Shown: positions 28,478 through 40,588 of the stretch, in pieces
Layout: every line of letters starts with the position of its first letter
Position numbering within the stretch: the stretch's first letter is position 1
Assembly: GCA_014879665.1 (NCBI GenBank)
Contig: JACSRP010000114.1
Coordinates: 1-64,000 of the forward strand
From: Anaerolineae bacterium
GTDB taxonomy: Bacteria; Chloroflexota; Anaerolineae; Aggregatilineales; Phototrophicaceae
DNA: 64,000 nucleotides
Direction: 5' to 3'
The notes under the pieces: generated by a model
The model's input: only the letters and a program-made list of their open reading frames with translations
The model's database searches: none
Told to the model about the DNA's origin: nothing
Made by a program: the position numbers and the translations under genes

Positions 28478-29857
28478 TTAACAGGCCGTCAGTTCCGTCA
28501 GATCAACCAACCACAGCCCGCTGTTTGTGCCAGTAGCTGCAATAGCTATAATGCTGCCATCCGGCGAAAGCCACATGCCAGATCGATCCCCGTCGGCAAG
28601 CGCCAGCGGCACTGATGTCAGATCAACCAGCCTGCCTTCGCCCCGGTTGAAGCATTGTAACCGGTTTTCGCCGTTGACCGGGCGCAATATATAGATATAT
28701 GAAACAACGTCCTCTTCAGCGTCCACAATCGGTATAGGCTGAGGGTAATTCAAGCCCGGCGGCGCGGCCTCGAATAAAAGTTCAAAGAAGCCGTTCGTCA
28801 GTACGTGAATATAGTAACCGGTAATGTCTTCGCCTGCTTCAGTGTCAAATGCCCCCGCAATGATCACCCGCCGTCCATCACGCGATGCGCCGGGCAGGAT
28901 AACCGACGGCGGATTATTGGCTGGCGCCGGGCTGATCGCGAGGCCTTCAGCATTGGCGGTGAAATACAGCACCGGATCGCCAAATGCCCCGAAATAGCGC
29001 GCGATGAAGCGATCATCATCCAGCCACTCAATCGTTTGCAGGGAGCGGTTATTCAGACTGCCGTGAATTTGCCGCTGAAAACGACCATCAGTCGCTGCCG
29101 TGTAAAAACGGTTGACGCGATCCTGATAGACCAGTCGAGTTCCACTTGGCGCGAAAGATAGCCGCGAATTTTGATAGATCAGTGGCTCGCTCAAATCGAG
29201 TATTTCCAGCAGTTCCGGTGTCACCACCTCCGCCGACGCATATGCAACCGCCTGATCGCGCTGGTTCATCCGGTTGTAGCGATGCCACGCCCACTCACTT
29301 TCCATATCCCGCGGGCATCCAACAGCATAATCCAGTGAGCGCGGGCCATTCCAGATCACATCAACCACTTCAGCTTCGCTAATGCGTGTGATGCCCGCGA
29401 TTTCTGCAGCGGTTTCCTCAATGGATACTTGCTGCCCCTCAGCGGCCACTTGAACAGTCTCAATTTCGAGTCCAGCTTCATATAATTCCAGCGGAATATA
29501 GAATCGCTGGGCGCGTGCAGGCAGCAGCACATAATCGGGCAGCAGCCCCGCGTCGCAAATATCCACTAGATACCCGTAACCTTCGCCGATTTGCTCGCCC
29601 TCAGCATCAAAGACCTGCGCCGAAAGGGATATATTGGCATAGGGTAATTCGCTGTTATTTAGAACCTCACCAACCGCAACCTGAATATTTTGCCCGTAAA
29701 TATCCTGCTGTTCATGCGAGGTGATATTGATCGCCTGCAAGCCCTCAGGCAGTGGTTCCGGCGCCGCTTCCTGTGCCATGACCGCATAGCTCATGAGTAG
29801 CATCAGGAATAAATACGGCAAGCCACGAAGAGTATTCAAAGATCTCATGCTGCTCAC
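28478..29857 (-). CDS. Secreted protein with WD40-like/TolB-like beta-propeller C-terminal region
   Basis: Signal peptide; LSFAPSGTRLVYQDRVNRFYTAATDG, SGMWLSPDGSIIAIAATGTNSGLWLVDL. Confidence 0.65.
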   Translation of the reverse strand: MSSMRSLNTLRGLPYLFLMLLMSYAVMAQEAAPEPLPEGLQAINITSHEQQDIYGQNIQVAVGEVLNNSELPYANISLSAQVFDAEGEQIGEGYGYLVDICDAGLLPDYVLLPARAQRFYIPLELYEAGLEIETVQVAAEGQQVSIEETAAEIAGITRISEAEVVDVIWNGPRSLDYAVGCPRDMESEWAWHRYNRMNQRDQAVAYASAEVVTPELLEILDLSEPLIYQNSRLSFAPSGTRLVYQDRVNRFYTAATDGRFQRQIHGSLNNRSLQTIEWLDDDRFIARYFGAFGDPVLYFTANAEGLAISPAPANNPPSVILPGASRDGRRVIIAGAFDTEAGEDITGYYIHVLTNGFFELLFEAAPPGLNYPQPIPIVDAEEDVVSYIYILRPVNGENRLQCFNRGEGRLVDLTSVPLALADGDRSGMWLSPDGSIIAIAATGTNSGLWLVDLTELTAC

Positions 29858-29866
29858 TTATCGGTA

Positions 29867-30973
29867 TTATGGGGCTGGCGTGCCCATAGCTTCACGTATC
29901 CGCGCCAATGCTTCGACGGCGTCGGGATAGCTCGTATTACGAAAAACGGCAACCTCAAGGTTGGCTTCCGCGCGCTGCATGTCCCCCATGCCTTCGGCGG
30001 CCATCGCCACATAGTAATAGGCTTCTTCCACACCGGGCGTTGTGCTGATTACCCGCGCGGCTTCTGCGATCACATCCTCATAGCGCCCCACACGCAGAAA
30101 TGCTTCCAACGGCCCGTACTGATACCACAGCATGCGCCACGGCAGCCCGTTGGCAATCGCCGTATCGAACGCTTCGGCAGCTTCTTCGTTACGATTCAGC
30201 AGCAGCAGCGCCGTGCCGATATTGAACCATGTGAAACTGTCTTCTTGAGGAGTGTTTAGCTCAGCCTGCGAAAGTTCCAGTGCTGTTTCGGCATTAGCCG
30301 CCACATCCCACTGGTTGCCCATCACCTGCTGAAGCAGAACTTCCTGCTCTGGGCGATAAAGTATCAGAAAGTCGCGGTTGAACGGCTTCCACCGTTCATC
30401 AATGTCTGCATAAGGGATCGGACGGCCAGTATTGTCCGGCCCGTTGCCCAACAGCGAGTCAAATGTGAGCAGTACACCCTGAGCATCGTCATAGCCCATG
30501 ACCACCCGATTATGACCCATCCAATCATTGAAGCCGCCCGGGCCGTCGTAGTAAGAGTTCTCAATCAGCACCGGAAAACCCGCCGCGACCAGCCGCTTCA
30601 ACAGGTCAAGCGTCCCACCGATGCGTTCGATGCCCTCCAACCCGTAGCCATTCGCAAACCGGATCATCTCGTCAAGCCGTACCGCCACATCTTCAGCATG
30701 GGGGTTCAACCCGTGAATCGTATCTGTATACGTACCGCCCCAGTCGTAATACGATAACTGAATGCTCAAAGCCGCCGCTGAGCAGCGATTTACATCCTGA
30801 TAAACTGGCGTCAGCCCTTCCAGTCGCACCAGCGGGGGTAGGGTGTCCAGCGCAGCAATTGAAATAGATTCAGGAGTGCTTTCCGGCGTCGTTTCTGCAT
30901 CCTGCGCAAGGGTGAGATGGCTTGTGACCAGCGCGCATAGCAGGCCAGCGGCGAAAAGGATTCTCAATTTCAT
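29867..30973 (-). CDS. Secreted C39-like papain-fold peptidase domain plus TPR repeats
   Basis: Signal peptide; VYQDVNRCSAAALSIQLSYYDW, GHNRVVMGYDDAQGVLLTFDS; TPR-like C-terminus. Confidence 0.75.
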   Translation of the reverse strand: MKLRILFAAGLLCALVTSHLTLAQDAETTPESTPESISIAALDTLPPLVRLEGLTPVYQDVNRCSAAALSIQLSYYDWGGTYTDTIHGLNPHAEDVAVRLDEMIRFANGYGLEGIERIGGTLDLLKRLVAAGFPVLIENSYYDGPGGFNDWMGHNRVVMGYDDAQGVLLTFDSLLGNGPDNTGRPIPYADIDERWKPFNRDFLILYRPEQEVLLQQVMGNQWDVAANAETALELSQAELNTPQEDSFTWFNIGTALLLLNRNEEAAEAFDTAIANGLPWRMLWYQYGPLEAFLRVGRYEDVIAEAARVISTTPGVEEAYYYVAMAAEGMGDMQRAEANLEVAVFRNTSYPDAVEALARIREAMGTPAP

Positions 30974-31203
30974 AGGTTATTTCACCAGATTGCAGAACAG
31001 CATTTCGTAGGATAACCGGAGTGAATTTTATCGTAAAAGATGATAGCAAGATGAGAATAGAGGGAAATCGTCGGCGGGACGTATGTACTGTATACTTAAG
31101 TATCGCGTTTCTATTTAAATCTCTGTATGCACGAAACCGTGAAAACAGTGTAAGGTTATACGTAAATAGACGCAAAGTTTAACTGTTCAGCTAACAAGGT
31201 TTC

Positions 31204-32097
31204 TTGATGATGCCCGAAGGCGCTCTCAATCACACTGGCAACATCGGCACCAGACATCTCAAAATGAGCGTTCCGGCAGATAAGCGGGTTGGGGTCACTG
31301 GCCCACTAGATCGCAAACTGCCATATGTCATTGAATTACGGGTCGTGGGTACGGCTTCCACTATTCAAAAGCAGGTTCAGACCGAAATGGTTTTGGGACG
31401 GCTGGATACAGAGAAGAAAATTACCCCCGAAATCGATCTTTCGCCCTATGATGGTTTCCAGACCGGCGTTTCCCGCAAACATGCCATCATTCTTGTGCGT
31501 GATGAACGGCTGTTTCTCAAAGATTTGAACAGCACGAACGGCACGCGCTTAAACGGCCTGATTTGTGAACCAGATAAGGAGTACCGCCTGCGCCATGGCG
31601 ATGAGATCTTGCTTGGTCGCCTGCGCTTGCAGCTCTTGTTCGCGGTCACCCCTATGGTTGAAGGCGGCACGCCGCTTCATGGCACGCTTGAACCAGTGAA
31701 TATCCCCCGTGTGGGCAAAGGCCAGCATATTCTGGTGGTTGAAGACGATAAAGAAGTTGGCTCAGTCTTTCGCATGGCATTGGAGTTGGGTGGCTACAAA
31801 GTGACGCTGGTGGATACTGTCACCAAGGCGCTCAACATCGTTTTCCAGATCATGCCGGATGCAATCGTGATGGATTTAATGCTCCCGGACATGAATGGCA
31901 TTGACCTGCTGCATTATCTGAAGAAGCAAACTATCCCCCGCCGCATCCCGATTCTCGTGGTCAGCGGCGCAACCGGCGGCTTCCAGATGAATCAGGCATT
32001 AGAGGCCGGCGCAGAGCGCTTTTTGGGCAAGCCTATCGCCGTAGATAAGCTGGTTGGCGCGGTTTCAGAAGTATTGAAACTGAACGTTGCTACCTGA
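31204..32097 (+). CDS. FHA domain-response regulator receiver fusion
   Basis: GVSRKHAIILVRDERLFLKDLNSTNGTRLNG (FHA) then HILVVEDDKEVG...AIVMDLMLPDMNG...GKPI (REC). Confidence 0.93.
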   Translation: MMMPEGALNHTGNIGTRHLKMSVPADKRVGVTGPLDRKLPYVIELRVVGTASTIQKQVQTEMVLGRLDTEKKITPEIDLSPYDGFQTGVSRKHAIILVRDERLFLKDLNSTNGTRLNGLICEPDKEYRLRHGDEILLGRLRLQLLFAVTPMVEGGTPLHGTLEPVNIPRVGKGQHILVVEDDKEVGSVFRMALELGGYKVTLVDTVTKALNIVFQIMPDAIVMDLMLPDMNGIDLLHYLKKQTIPRRIPILVVSGATGGFQMNQALEAGAERFLGKPIAVDKLVGAVSEVLKLNVAT

Positions 32098-32114
32098 GAA
32101 TATAGAGAAAAACT

Positions 32115-32140
32115 AAAAGCAGCCGCCCGGCTGCTTTTTT
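32115..32140 (+). terminator. Rho-independent terminator
   Basis: AAAAGCAGCCG-CC-CGGCTGCTTTTTT. Confidence 0.88.
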
Positions 32141-32276
32141 ATTGCCGAATTGTCATTTTCACAACTTCTAAAACGCCACTTTATTCCCCGCATGTGCGCC
32201 CGAATCGTAGAATTATGGATTTGTTCCATATAATGTAATGGTAAGAATCATTGTTTGAGTTCTGGAAGCTGCGTGG

Positions 32277-34847
32277 ATGACTACCCCGACACACCTTACC
32301 GCATTAATCGGTAGAGATTCTGAGCTTGCTGAAATTGCTCATCTGCTTGGTATGCCTGAGTGCCGCCTGATCACCCTCACGGGCTCGGGCGGTATTGGCA
32401 AAACCCGCCTTGCGCTGGAAGCCATTCATCAAAACGCATTGCCCGATGGCGCATATTTCGTCCCGCTGCAATCGTATTCGTCCGCAGACGCGATTGTGCC
32501 AGCTATTGCAGATGAGCTGAAATTTGTGTTTTTCGGAGAACACGACGCTAGGACCCAGTTGTTGTATTACTTACGTGAAAAACAACTACTGTTGGTGCTG
32601 GATAATTTCGAACACTTACTCGATGGCGCTGATTTTCTGCCTGAAATTCTGGATGCTGCGCCGGGTATCAAAATATTAGTGACATCACGCGAACGCCTGA
32701 ACCTGCTTGAAGAGTGGGTATTGGATATTCGCGGTTTACGCTTTCCAGAACAGGAGCCGAACCAACCGCTCAGCAGCTATTCTTCTGTACTGCTGTTCAC
32801 ACAAAGCGCAAGGCGTGCGGGATACATGCCGCAGGAAAAAGATGCTGCCGCCATCATTCGCATTTGCCAATCTTTAGAAGGTGTTCCGCTGGCGATTGAG
32901 CTTGCCGCTGGTTGGGCGCGCGCCATGCCCTGCCAGCAGATTGCCGATGAGATTGAACATAACCTTGATATTTTGAGCAGCAATTTGCGCAACATGCCTG
33001 AACGTCACCGCAGTATGCGTGCCGCTTTTGATCACTCGTGGACGCTGCTTTCAGATGACGAGAAAAATGCATTCATGAAATTATCAGTGTTTCGTGGTGG
33101 TTTTACGCGGGAAGCTGCCGAAGCAGTTGCCAGCGCTTCACTGCCTGTACTGGTTTCGCTGGTGAATAAGTCGCTGGCGCGTGTGACTATGAATGGGCGC
33201 TATGATCTTCATGAACTGCTGCGGCAATTTGGGGCAGAGCAGCTTGAGGGAGCAGGCGTTATGGCACTCACGCAGGATGGCCACAACGCCTATTACGCCG
33301 ATTTTATTGCTGAACGCGAAAGTGACCTGAAGGGACGCAGGCAGCTTGAAGCAGTGGCTGAAATCAATGCTGACTTCGAGAATATAAGAACCGCGTGGAA
33401 CCAACAAGCCGCGCGTCGACAAGAAGAATTTATTGCAAAAATGATTGAAGGGCTTCATGTATTTGGCTGGATCAGCCATCAAGAAGAGAAGCGCTATCTA
33501 TTATTCAGAGATGCTGAACCTTACTTTGCGCCGATACAAGATGAACCCGACAGTCAATTATGGGGACGACTATTGGCACGTGCATGGGATGAAAGAATCC
33601 CGGGTGACTTTACAGCTCAGATTGAGCGCGCGCTTCAGATTGCGCGCCAGTATGGCGATCATGGAGAAATTGGTTACTGTCTATGGGCATTGGGTTGGTG
33701 TGAAGCTGCAGATTCTGATATTTCACGAGCATTGCTGGAGCAAAGCCTGATTTACTTTCGACAGGCACAAGATCGTTTCGCCACAGCATGGGTTCTGATT
33801 GATCTTGCGGGGCTTAACTACCCCGGTTCATGGGAAGATAGGAAAAGATACGGCGAAGAAAGCCTTCAATTGAACCGCGAAATAGGCAGTCGTATTGGCA
33901 TCGCATATTCCTTGTACATCGCTGCACTTTCGAAAATACGTGAAGGGAATTTTGCAGAGGCCGAAAAATTGTGGCTAGAAAGGATCGCAGTAGCAAGGGA
34001 GTCCGCTAATCGCGCGCTTGAGGCTGCGAGCCTAATTTATCTTTGTGAGAAGAATTATCTTATTCAGGGTGAGATAGGGAAGGCGCGCGCGGCTGTTGAA
34101 GAAGCGCTGCAAATATTTTACGTGATAGACTTCGGGCTTTATCGAGGCTTGGCATTAGCTTCTCTTGGTCTTTTAGAGTGTGTGGATGAACATTACGAGC
34201 AGGGTTTGGCTTTGTTTAGGCAGGCTGCAAGCCATAATACTGTTACCTATAAATGGATCCCTGATTTTATCTCGTGGGGATTGGCAATTGCGGCATGTGG
34301 TCGGGGGGATTATGAGGCGGCCAGAGGCTATTTCCCGGCAGCATACAGGTATTATGAGAATGTATTTGGGAAACTTGGTATGCTGGTATGCTTGCCCGTA
34401 CCCGCCATCCTTCATGCTCATTCAGGCAACCCGACCCGCGCGGTTGAACTGCTGGCTTTAGCCTACACCCATCCCCTAAACGCCAGCGGTTGGATGAAAA
34501 AATGGCCGCTGCTCACCCGCTTGAAAGCCGAACTTGAAGAGACACTGGGCAAAGAGGGTTATGCCGCCGTATGGGAGCGTGGCAAGCGGCTGGATGCTGA
34601 AACCATGATGACAGGGTTGCTGGCTGAATTGGAAAAGCCTTCAGGTAATGCGCAGCTCCTGAACAGCGATTTACTCAGCAATCGCGAGCAGGAAATCGTT
34701 CGGCTTGCTGTAAATGGATTATCCAACCGTGAAATCGCGGATAAGCTTTTCCTGAGTCTTGAGACCATTCGCTGGTATCTGAAAGAGATTTACAGCAAAC
34801 TTGATATACACAGCAGGGAAGAATTGATTAGTCGTTTCGGGTTATGA
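32277..34847 (+). CDS. STAND/LAL-type LuxR family transcriptional regulator (ATPase + TPR + HTH)
   Basis: P-loop GSGGIGKTRLALE, LLVLDNFEHLL Walker B, C-terminal LLSNREQEIVRLAVNGLSNREIADKLFLSLETIRWYLKEIYSKLDIHSR HTH_LuxR. Confidence 0.92.
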   Translation: MTTPTHLTALIGRDSELAEIAHLLGMPECRLITLTGSGGIGKTRLALEAIHQNALPDGAYFVPLQSYSSADAIVPAIADELKFVFFGEHDARTQLLYYLREKQLLLVLDNFEHLLDGADFLPEILDAAPGIKILVTSRERLNLLEEWVLDIRGLRFPEQEPNQPLSSYSSVLLFTQSARRAGYMPQEKDAAAIIRICQSLEGVPLAIELAAGWARAMPCQQIADEIEHNLDILSSNLRNMPERHRSMRAAFDHSWTLLSDDEKNAFMKLSVFRGGFTREAAEAVASASLPVLVSLVNKSLARVTMNGRYDLHELLRQFGAEQLEGAGVMALTQDGHNAYYADFIAERESDLKGRRQLEAVAEINADFENIRTAWNQQAARRQEEFIAKMIEGLHVFGWISHQEEKRYLLFRDAEPYFAPIQDEPDSQLWGRLLARAWDERIPGDFTAQIERALQIARQYGDHGEIGYCLWALGWCEAADSDISRALLEQSLIYFRQAQDRFATAWVLIDLAGLNYPGSWEDRKRYGEESLQLNREIGSRIGIAYSLYIAALSKIREGNFAEAEKLWLERIAVARESANRALEAASLIYLCEKNYLIQGEIGKARAAVEEALQIFYVIDFGLYRGLALASLGLLECVDEHYEQGLALFRQAASHNTVTYKWIPDFISWGLAIAACGRGDYEAARGYFPAAYRYYENVFGKLGMLVCLPVPAILHAHSGNPTRAVELLALAYTHPLNASGWMKKWPLLTRLKAELEETLGKEGYAAVWERGKRLDAETMMTGLLAELEKPSGNAQLLNSDLLSNREQEIVRLAVNGLSNREIADKLFLSLETIRWYLKEIYSKLDIHSREELISRFGL

Positions 34848-34921
34848 ATACTCATGTGATGCTTATCACAATCGTCTATGATCCGCCTAATTAAGCGATG
34901 TAGAGAAGATGGATAAGACAG

Positions 34922-35416
34922 ATGACCCAGACACAGGCACAAACAGAACGCAAAATGCTGGTTGGCGCTGGCGAAACTGCACCGGATTTTGCGCTCAAAG
35001 ATCAGGAAGGTAAGACCACCCGCTTGAGCGATTTTCACGGTAAAACACTGGTGTTGTATTTTTATCCACAATCGTTCACGGGTGGTTGCACCAAAGAAGC
35101 CTGCCAGTTCCGCGATAGCTATGAAGATTTCAAACAGGTGGGCGCAGAGGTGATTGGCGTCAGCAGCGATTCCGTAGAAACCCAAAATGAGTTCGCATCT
35201 CAATACAAACTACCATTTGTTTTGCTGAGTGATCCCGGTGATGAAGTTGGCAAAATGTATGGCGTGAAAAATAAGCTGATCGTTTTTAAGGGCAGGGCGA
35301 CCTTTATTATTGATTCCGAAGGGATTGTCCGCCATTCTTTTGAGAGTATCAATTACAACGCGCATATGGCTGAAGCCTTGCGTATTGTCAGGAAATTAGC
35401 CGCTAAAGGCGGTTGA
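34922..35416 (+). CDS. bcp: Thioredoxin-dependent peroxiredoxin, BCP/AhpC-TSA family
   Basis: APDFALKDQEGKTTRLSDFHGKTLVLYFYPQSFTGGCTKEACQFRD (PxxxTxxC). Confidence 0.92.
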   Translation: MTQTQAQTERKMLVGAGETAPDFALKDQEGKTTRLSDFHGKTLVLYFYPQSFTGGCTKEACQFRDSYEDFKQVGAEVIGVSSDSVETQNEFASQYKLPFVLLSDPGDEVGKMYGVKNKLIVFKGRATFIIDSEGIVRHSFESINYNAHMAEALRIVRKLAAKGG

Positions 35417-35485
35417 TCCCCTGTTTCAATCTTTTGGGTAATTTATACGAATCTTGAAAATTACGATTCTATAGGCCTCCTACCC

Positions 35486-35514
35486 TTGACGTAGAGTAAT
35501 CCCTCCTGTAGTAT
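35486..35514 (+). promoter_or_regulatory. sigma70-type promoter for the ribosomal superoperon (TTGACG-17bp-TAGTAT)
   Basis: TTGACG 35486-35491, 17 bp spacer, TAGTAT 35509-35514; about 200-nt leader to rpsL. Confidence 0.7.
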
Positions 35515-35722
35515 TTTCCGACGCATAGCCAGCACAGTAATCCTCTACGGAGGCAAGGCGGTGCTGAACTGAGCGAGGTGGCGATAGCGTTCCGCACGGC
35601 GGATTGGCTCGTCACGGTCAGCATCATATGGCGTTCCTTCGCATAATCGAAGTGCGCCTTTTTGCATGCCTGTACCGAGAGACCGCGAAAGATTTTGCGA
35701 GCAGCGTTGTTTGGAGAAGTTT

Positions 35723-36169
35723 ATGCCAACCATTAATCAGTTGGTGCGCAAGGGTCGCAAGGCGAAAAAGAGCAAAAGTAAATCGCCGGCGCTTCAGTAT
35801 TCGCTGAACGTCTATGACCAGAAACGTACCCGCACTAGGAAGGGTTCGCCGCAGAAACGCGGCGTGTGCACCGTCGTTAAGACGATGACCCCCAAGAAAC
35901 CGAATTCGGCGCTGCGTAAAGTGGCGCGTGTGCGTTTGTCCAACCAGATCGAAGTGACAGCGTACATCCCCGGTGAGGGGCACAGCCTTCAAGAACATAG
36001 CGTGGTGTTGGTGCGCGGCGGTCGTGTTAAAGACCTTCCCGGTGTTCGCTACCACATCGTGCGCGGCACGCTGGATACCGATGGCGTGAAGAATCGTATG
36101 CAGTCTCGCAGCAAGTATGGCGCTAAAGTGCCTAAGGCAGGCGCTCCTGCTGCCAAAGGTAAGAGGTAA
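35723..36169 (+). CDS. rpsL: 30S ribosomal protein S12 (start corrected)
   Basis: [13 protein letters not shown]...[19 protein letters not shown]. Confidence 0.98.
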   Translation: MPTINQLVRKGRKAKKSKSKSPALQYSLNVYDQKRTRTRKGSPQKRGVCTVVKTMTPKKPNSALRKVARVRLSNQIEVTAYIPGEGHSLQEHSVVLVRGGRVKDLPGVRYHIVRGTLDTDGVKNRMQSRSKYGAKVPKAGAPAAKGKR

Positions 36170-36181
36170 AGGTAGAGACCA

Positions 36182-36649
36182 ATGCCGAGAAGAAAAAGCC
36201 CTCCGAAGCGCCAGACGCCACCGGATAACAAGTACAACAGCTTGTATGTGTCCATGATCATCAATCGCATGATGTACGGCGGTAAGAAAAGCACCGCCCA
36301 GCACATTATGTACACCGCGATGGATCTCATGGAAGAGAAAACCAAGCGTAGCCCGCTGGAAGTGCTGGAGCAGGCGCTGCGTAATGTGACCCCCGCTATC
36401 GAAGTGAAGCCAATGCGTGTTGGTGGTGCAACTTATCAGGTTCCTGTAGAAGTTGCCCATGAGCGCGGCGTGACACTGGCGATGCGCTGGTTGTTGGAAA
36501 ATTCTCGTTCGCGCGGTGGTCGTAACATGGCCGAAAAACTGGCGAATGAATTGATGGACGCTGCCAACGGGCAGGGGAATTCCATCAAGAAGAAAGATGA
36601 TACTCATCGTATGGCGGAAGCGAACCGCGCATTCGCTCACTTCCGCTAA
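36182..36649 (+). CDS. rpsG: 30S ribosomal protein S7
   Basis: [11 protein letters not shown]...[18 protein letters not shown]...[14 protein letters not shown]. Confidence 0.98.
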   Translation: MPRRKSPPKRQTPPDNKYNSLYVSMIINRMMYGGKKSTAQHIMYTAMDLMEEKTKRSPLEVLEQALRNVTPAIEVKPMRVGGATYQVPVEVAHERGVTLAMRWLLENSRSRGGRNMAEKLANELMDAANGQGNSIKKKDDTHRMAEANRAFAHFR

Positions 36650-36673
36650 CCATAAGCGAGTTAAACGAGACTC

Positions 36674-38776
<2,103 letters not shown>

Positions 38777-38877
38777 TAGTTGGGTTTGGTCCCGAACGTC
38801 AGTGGGGTTCCCGCCTCGCTGATGACGAAATTTCGTAGGGATAGTGAACTAGCGATAAGCAAGAGGAACTAAGGGAA

Positions 38878-40077
38878 ATGGCTAAACAAAAGTTTGAGCG
38901 CAGCAAGCCTCACGTAAATATTGGCACTATCGGCCACGTAGACCATGGCAAGACCACCCTCACCGCCGCGATCACCAAGACGCTGGCGCTCAAGGGTAAG
39001 GCTGAAGCGATGGCTTACGGCGACATTGATAACGCGCCTGAAGAACGCGCGCGCGGTATCACCATCAACATCCGTCACGTGGAATACGAAACTGATGCGC
39101 GTCACTATGCGCACGTGGACTGTCCCGGACATCGTGACTATATCAAGAACATGATCACCGGTGCGGCGCAGATGGACGGCGCTATTCTCGTCGTCAGCGC
39201 GCCCGATGGCCCCATGCCCCAGACCCGTGAGCACGTGCTGCTTGCCCGTCAGGTGGAAGTGCCTGCCATGGTCGTGTTCCTCAATAAGGTTGATCAGCTC
39301 GATGACCCCGAACTGCTTGAACTGGTAGAGATGGAACTTCACGAGCTGCTGTCTGGTTACAGCTTCTCAGAAGATACCCCTATCGTTCGTGGTTCTGCGC
39401 TGGCTGCCAATGAAAGCACTAGCAAAGACATTGACGCGCCTGAATACGCGCCAATTCTTCAGTTGATGGACGCCGTTGACGCATGGATCCCCACGCCTAC
39501 CCGTGAAAAGGACAAGCCGTTCTTGATGCCCGTGGAAGACGTGTTCTCGATCAAGGGTCGTGGCACTGTCGTGACTGGTCGCGTTGAGCGTGGCGCCCTG
39601 AAGAAGGGTGAAGATATCGAAATCATCGGCCTGCGCGAAGAAACTGCGCGCACCACCGTGACCGGTATCGAAATGTTCCACAAGGAACTGGACAACGCTG
39701 AAGCTGGTGACAACGCAGGTATTCTGCTGCGCGGTACCACGCGCGAAGAAGTGGAACGTGGTATGGTGCTTGCCAAGCCCGGCAGCATCAAGCCGCAGAA
39801 GAAGTTCCGCGCTCAGGTCTACATCCTCAAGAAGGATGAAGGCGGCCGTCACAAGGCATTCTTCAACGGCTATCGCCCGCAGTTCTACATCCGTACCATG
39901 GACGTTACCGGTACGGTGCAGCTGCCCGAAGGCGTTGAGATGGTGATGCCTGGCGACGACGTTAATCTGGAAGTGGAACTGATCACTCCAGTGGCGCTGG
40001 AAAAGGGTTCGAAGTTCGCTATTCGTGAAGGCGGCCTGACCGTCGGCGCGGGTTCAATCACTGAGATCCTCGGCTAA
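38878..40077 (+). CDS. tuf: Elongation factor Tu
   Basis: [55 protein letters not shown]. Confidence 0.98.
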   Translation: MAKQKFERSKPHVNIGTIGHVDHGKTTLTAAITKTLALKGKAEAMAYGDIDNAPEERARGITINIRHVEYETDARHYAHVDCPGHRDYIKNMITGAAQMDGAILVVSAPDGPMPQTREHVLLARQVEVPAMVVFLNKVDQLDDPELLELVEMELHELLSGYSFSEDTPIVRGSALAANESTSKDIDAPEYAPILQLMDAVDAWIPTPTREKDKPFLMPVEDVFSIKGRGTVVTGRVERGALKKGEDIEIIGLREETARTTVTGIEMFHKELDNAEAGDNAGILLRGTTREEVERGMVLAKPGSIKPQKKFRAQVYILKKDEGGRHKAFFNGYRPQFYIRTMDVTGTVQLPEGVEMVMPGDDVNLEVELITPVALEKGSKFAIREGGLTVGAGSITEILG

Positions 40078-40115
40078 TTTCTGCCCCGGATTCCGTAAGG
40101 TAGTGCTTTTCCGCG

Positions 40116-40147
40116 ATGCCGGGAGTGCGTAATAAAACTCCCGGCAT
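40116..40147 (+). terminator. Terminator-like hairpin between tuf and rpsJ
   Basis: ATGCCGGGAGT-GCGTAATAAA-ACTCCCGGCAT followed by TGTTTCCC. Confidence 0.65.
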
Positions 40148-40193
40148 TGTTTCCCTCGCAAATTTGTGAGGTTAGCGCGACGAAGGAACGTAT

Positions 40194-40502
40194 ATGTTCA
40201 AGAGTAAGATACGCATCCGCCTGAAGGCGTATGATCACCGCGTACTTGACCAGTCTGCTCAGCGGATTGTCGAGACGGCGGAACGTACCGGTGCGCGGGT
40301 GGTAGGGCCAGTGCCGCTGCCGACCCGGATTGAAAAATTCACCGTGATTCGCTCGTCGTTTATTGACAAAGACTCGCAGGAACACTTCGAGATCCGCACC
40401 CATAAGCGTCTGATCGATGTGTTAGACCCGGATAGCAAAACCATTGACACCTTGATGCGCCTGAACCTCCCGGCCGGTGTTGATATCGAAATCAAGATTT
40501 AG
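40194..40502 (+). CDS. rpsJ: 30S ribosomal protein S10
   Basis: [40 protein letters not shown]. Confidence 0.98.
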   Translation: MFKSKIRIRLKAYDHRVLDQSAQRIVETAERTGARVVGPVPLPTRIEKFTVIRSSFIDKDSQEHFEIRTHKRLIDVLDPDSKTIDTLMRLNLPAGVDIEIKI

Positions 40503-40588
40503 TTGAAGGGCGTATGCGGGCAAATGCCGTCCGCCGCTGCGTAGAGAAATAGAGGAAAGGCGTTTGAAGCGTCTTTCGGGAGTAAAGA

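Noticed and set aside
35666-35722. 19-aa N-terminal extension of S12
   Set aside because: S12 conventionally starts MPTINQL; ATG at 35723 preceded by GGAGAAG
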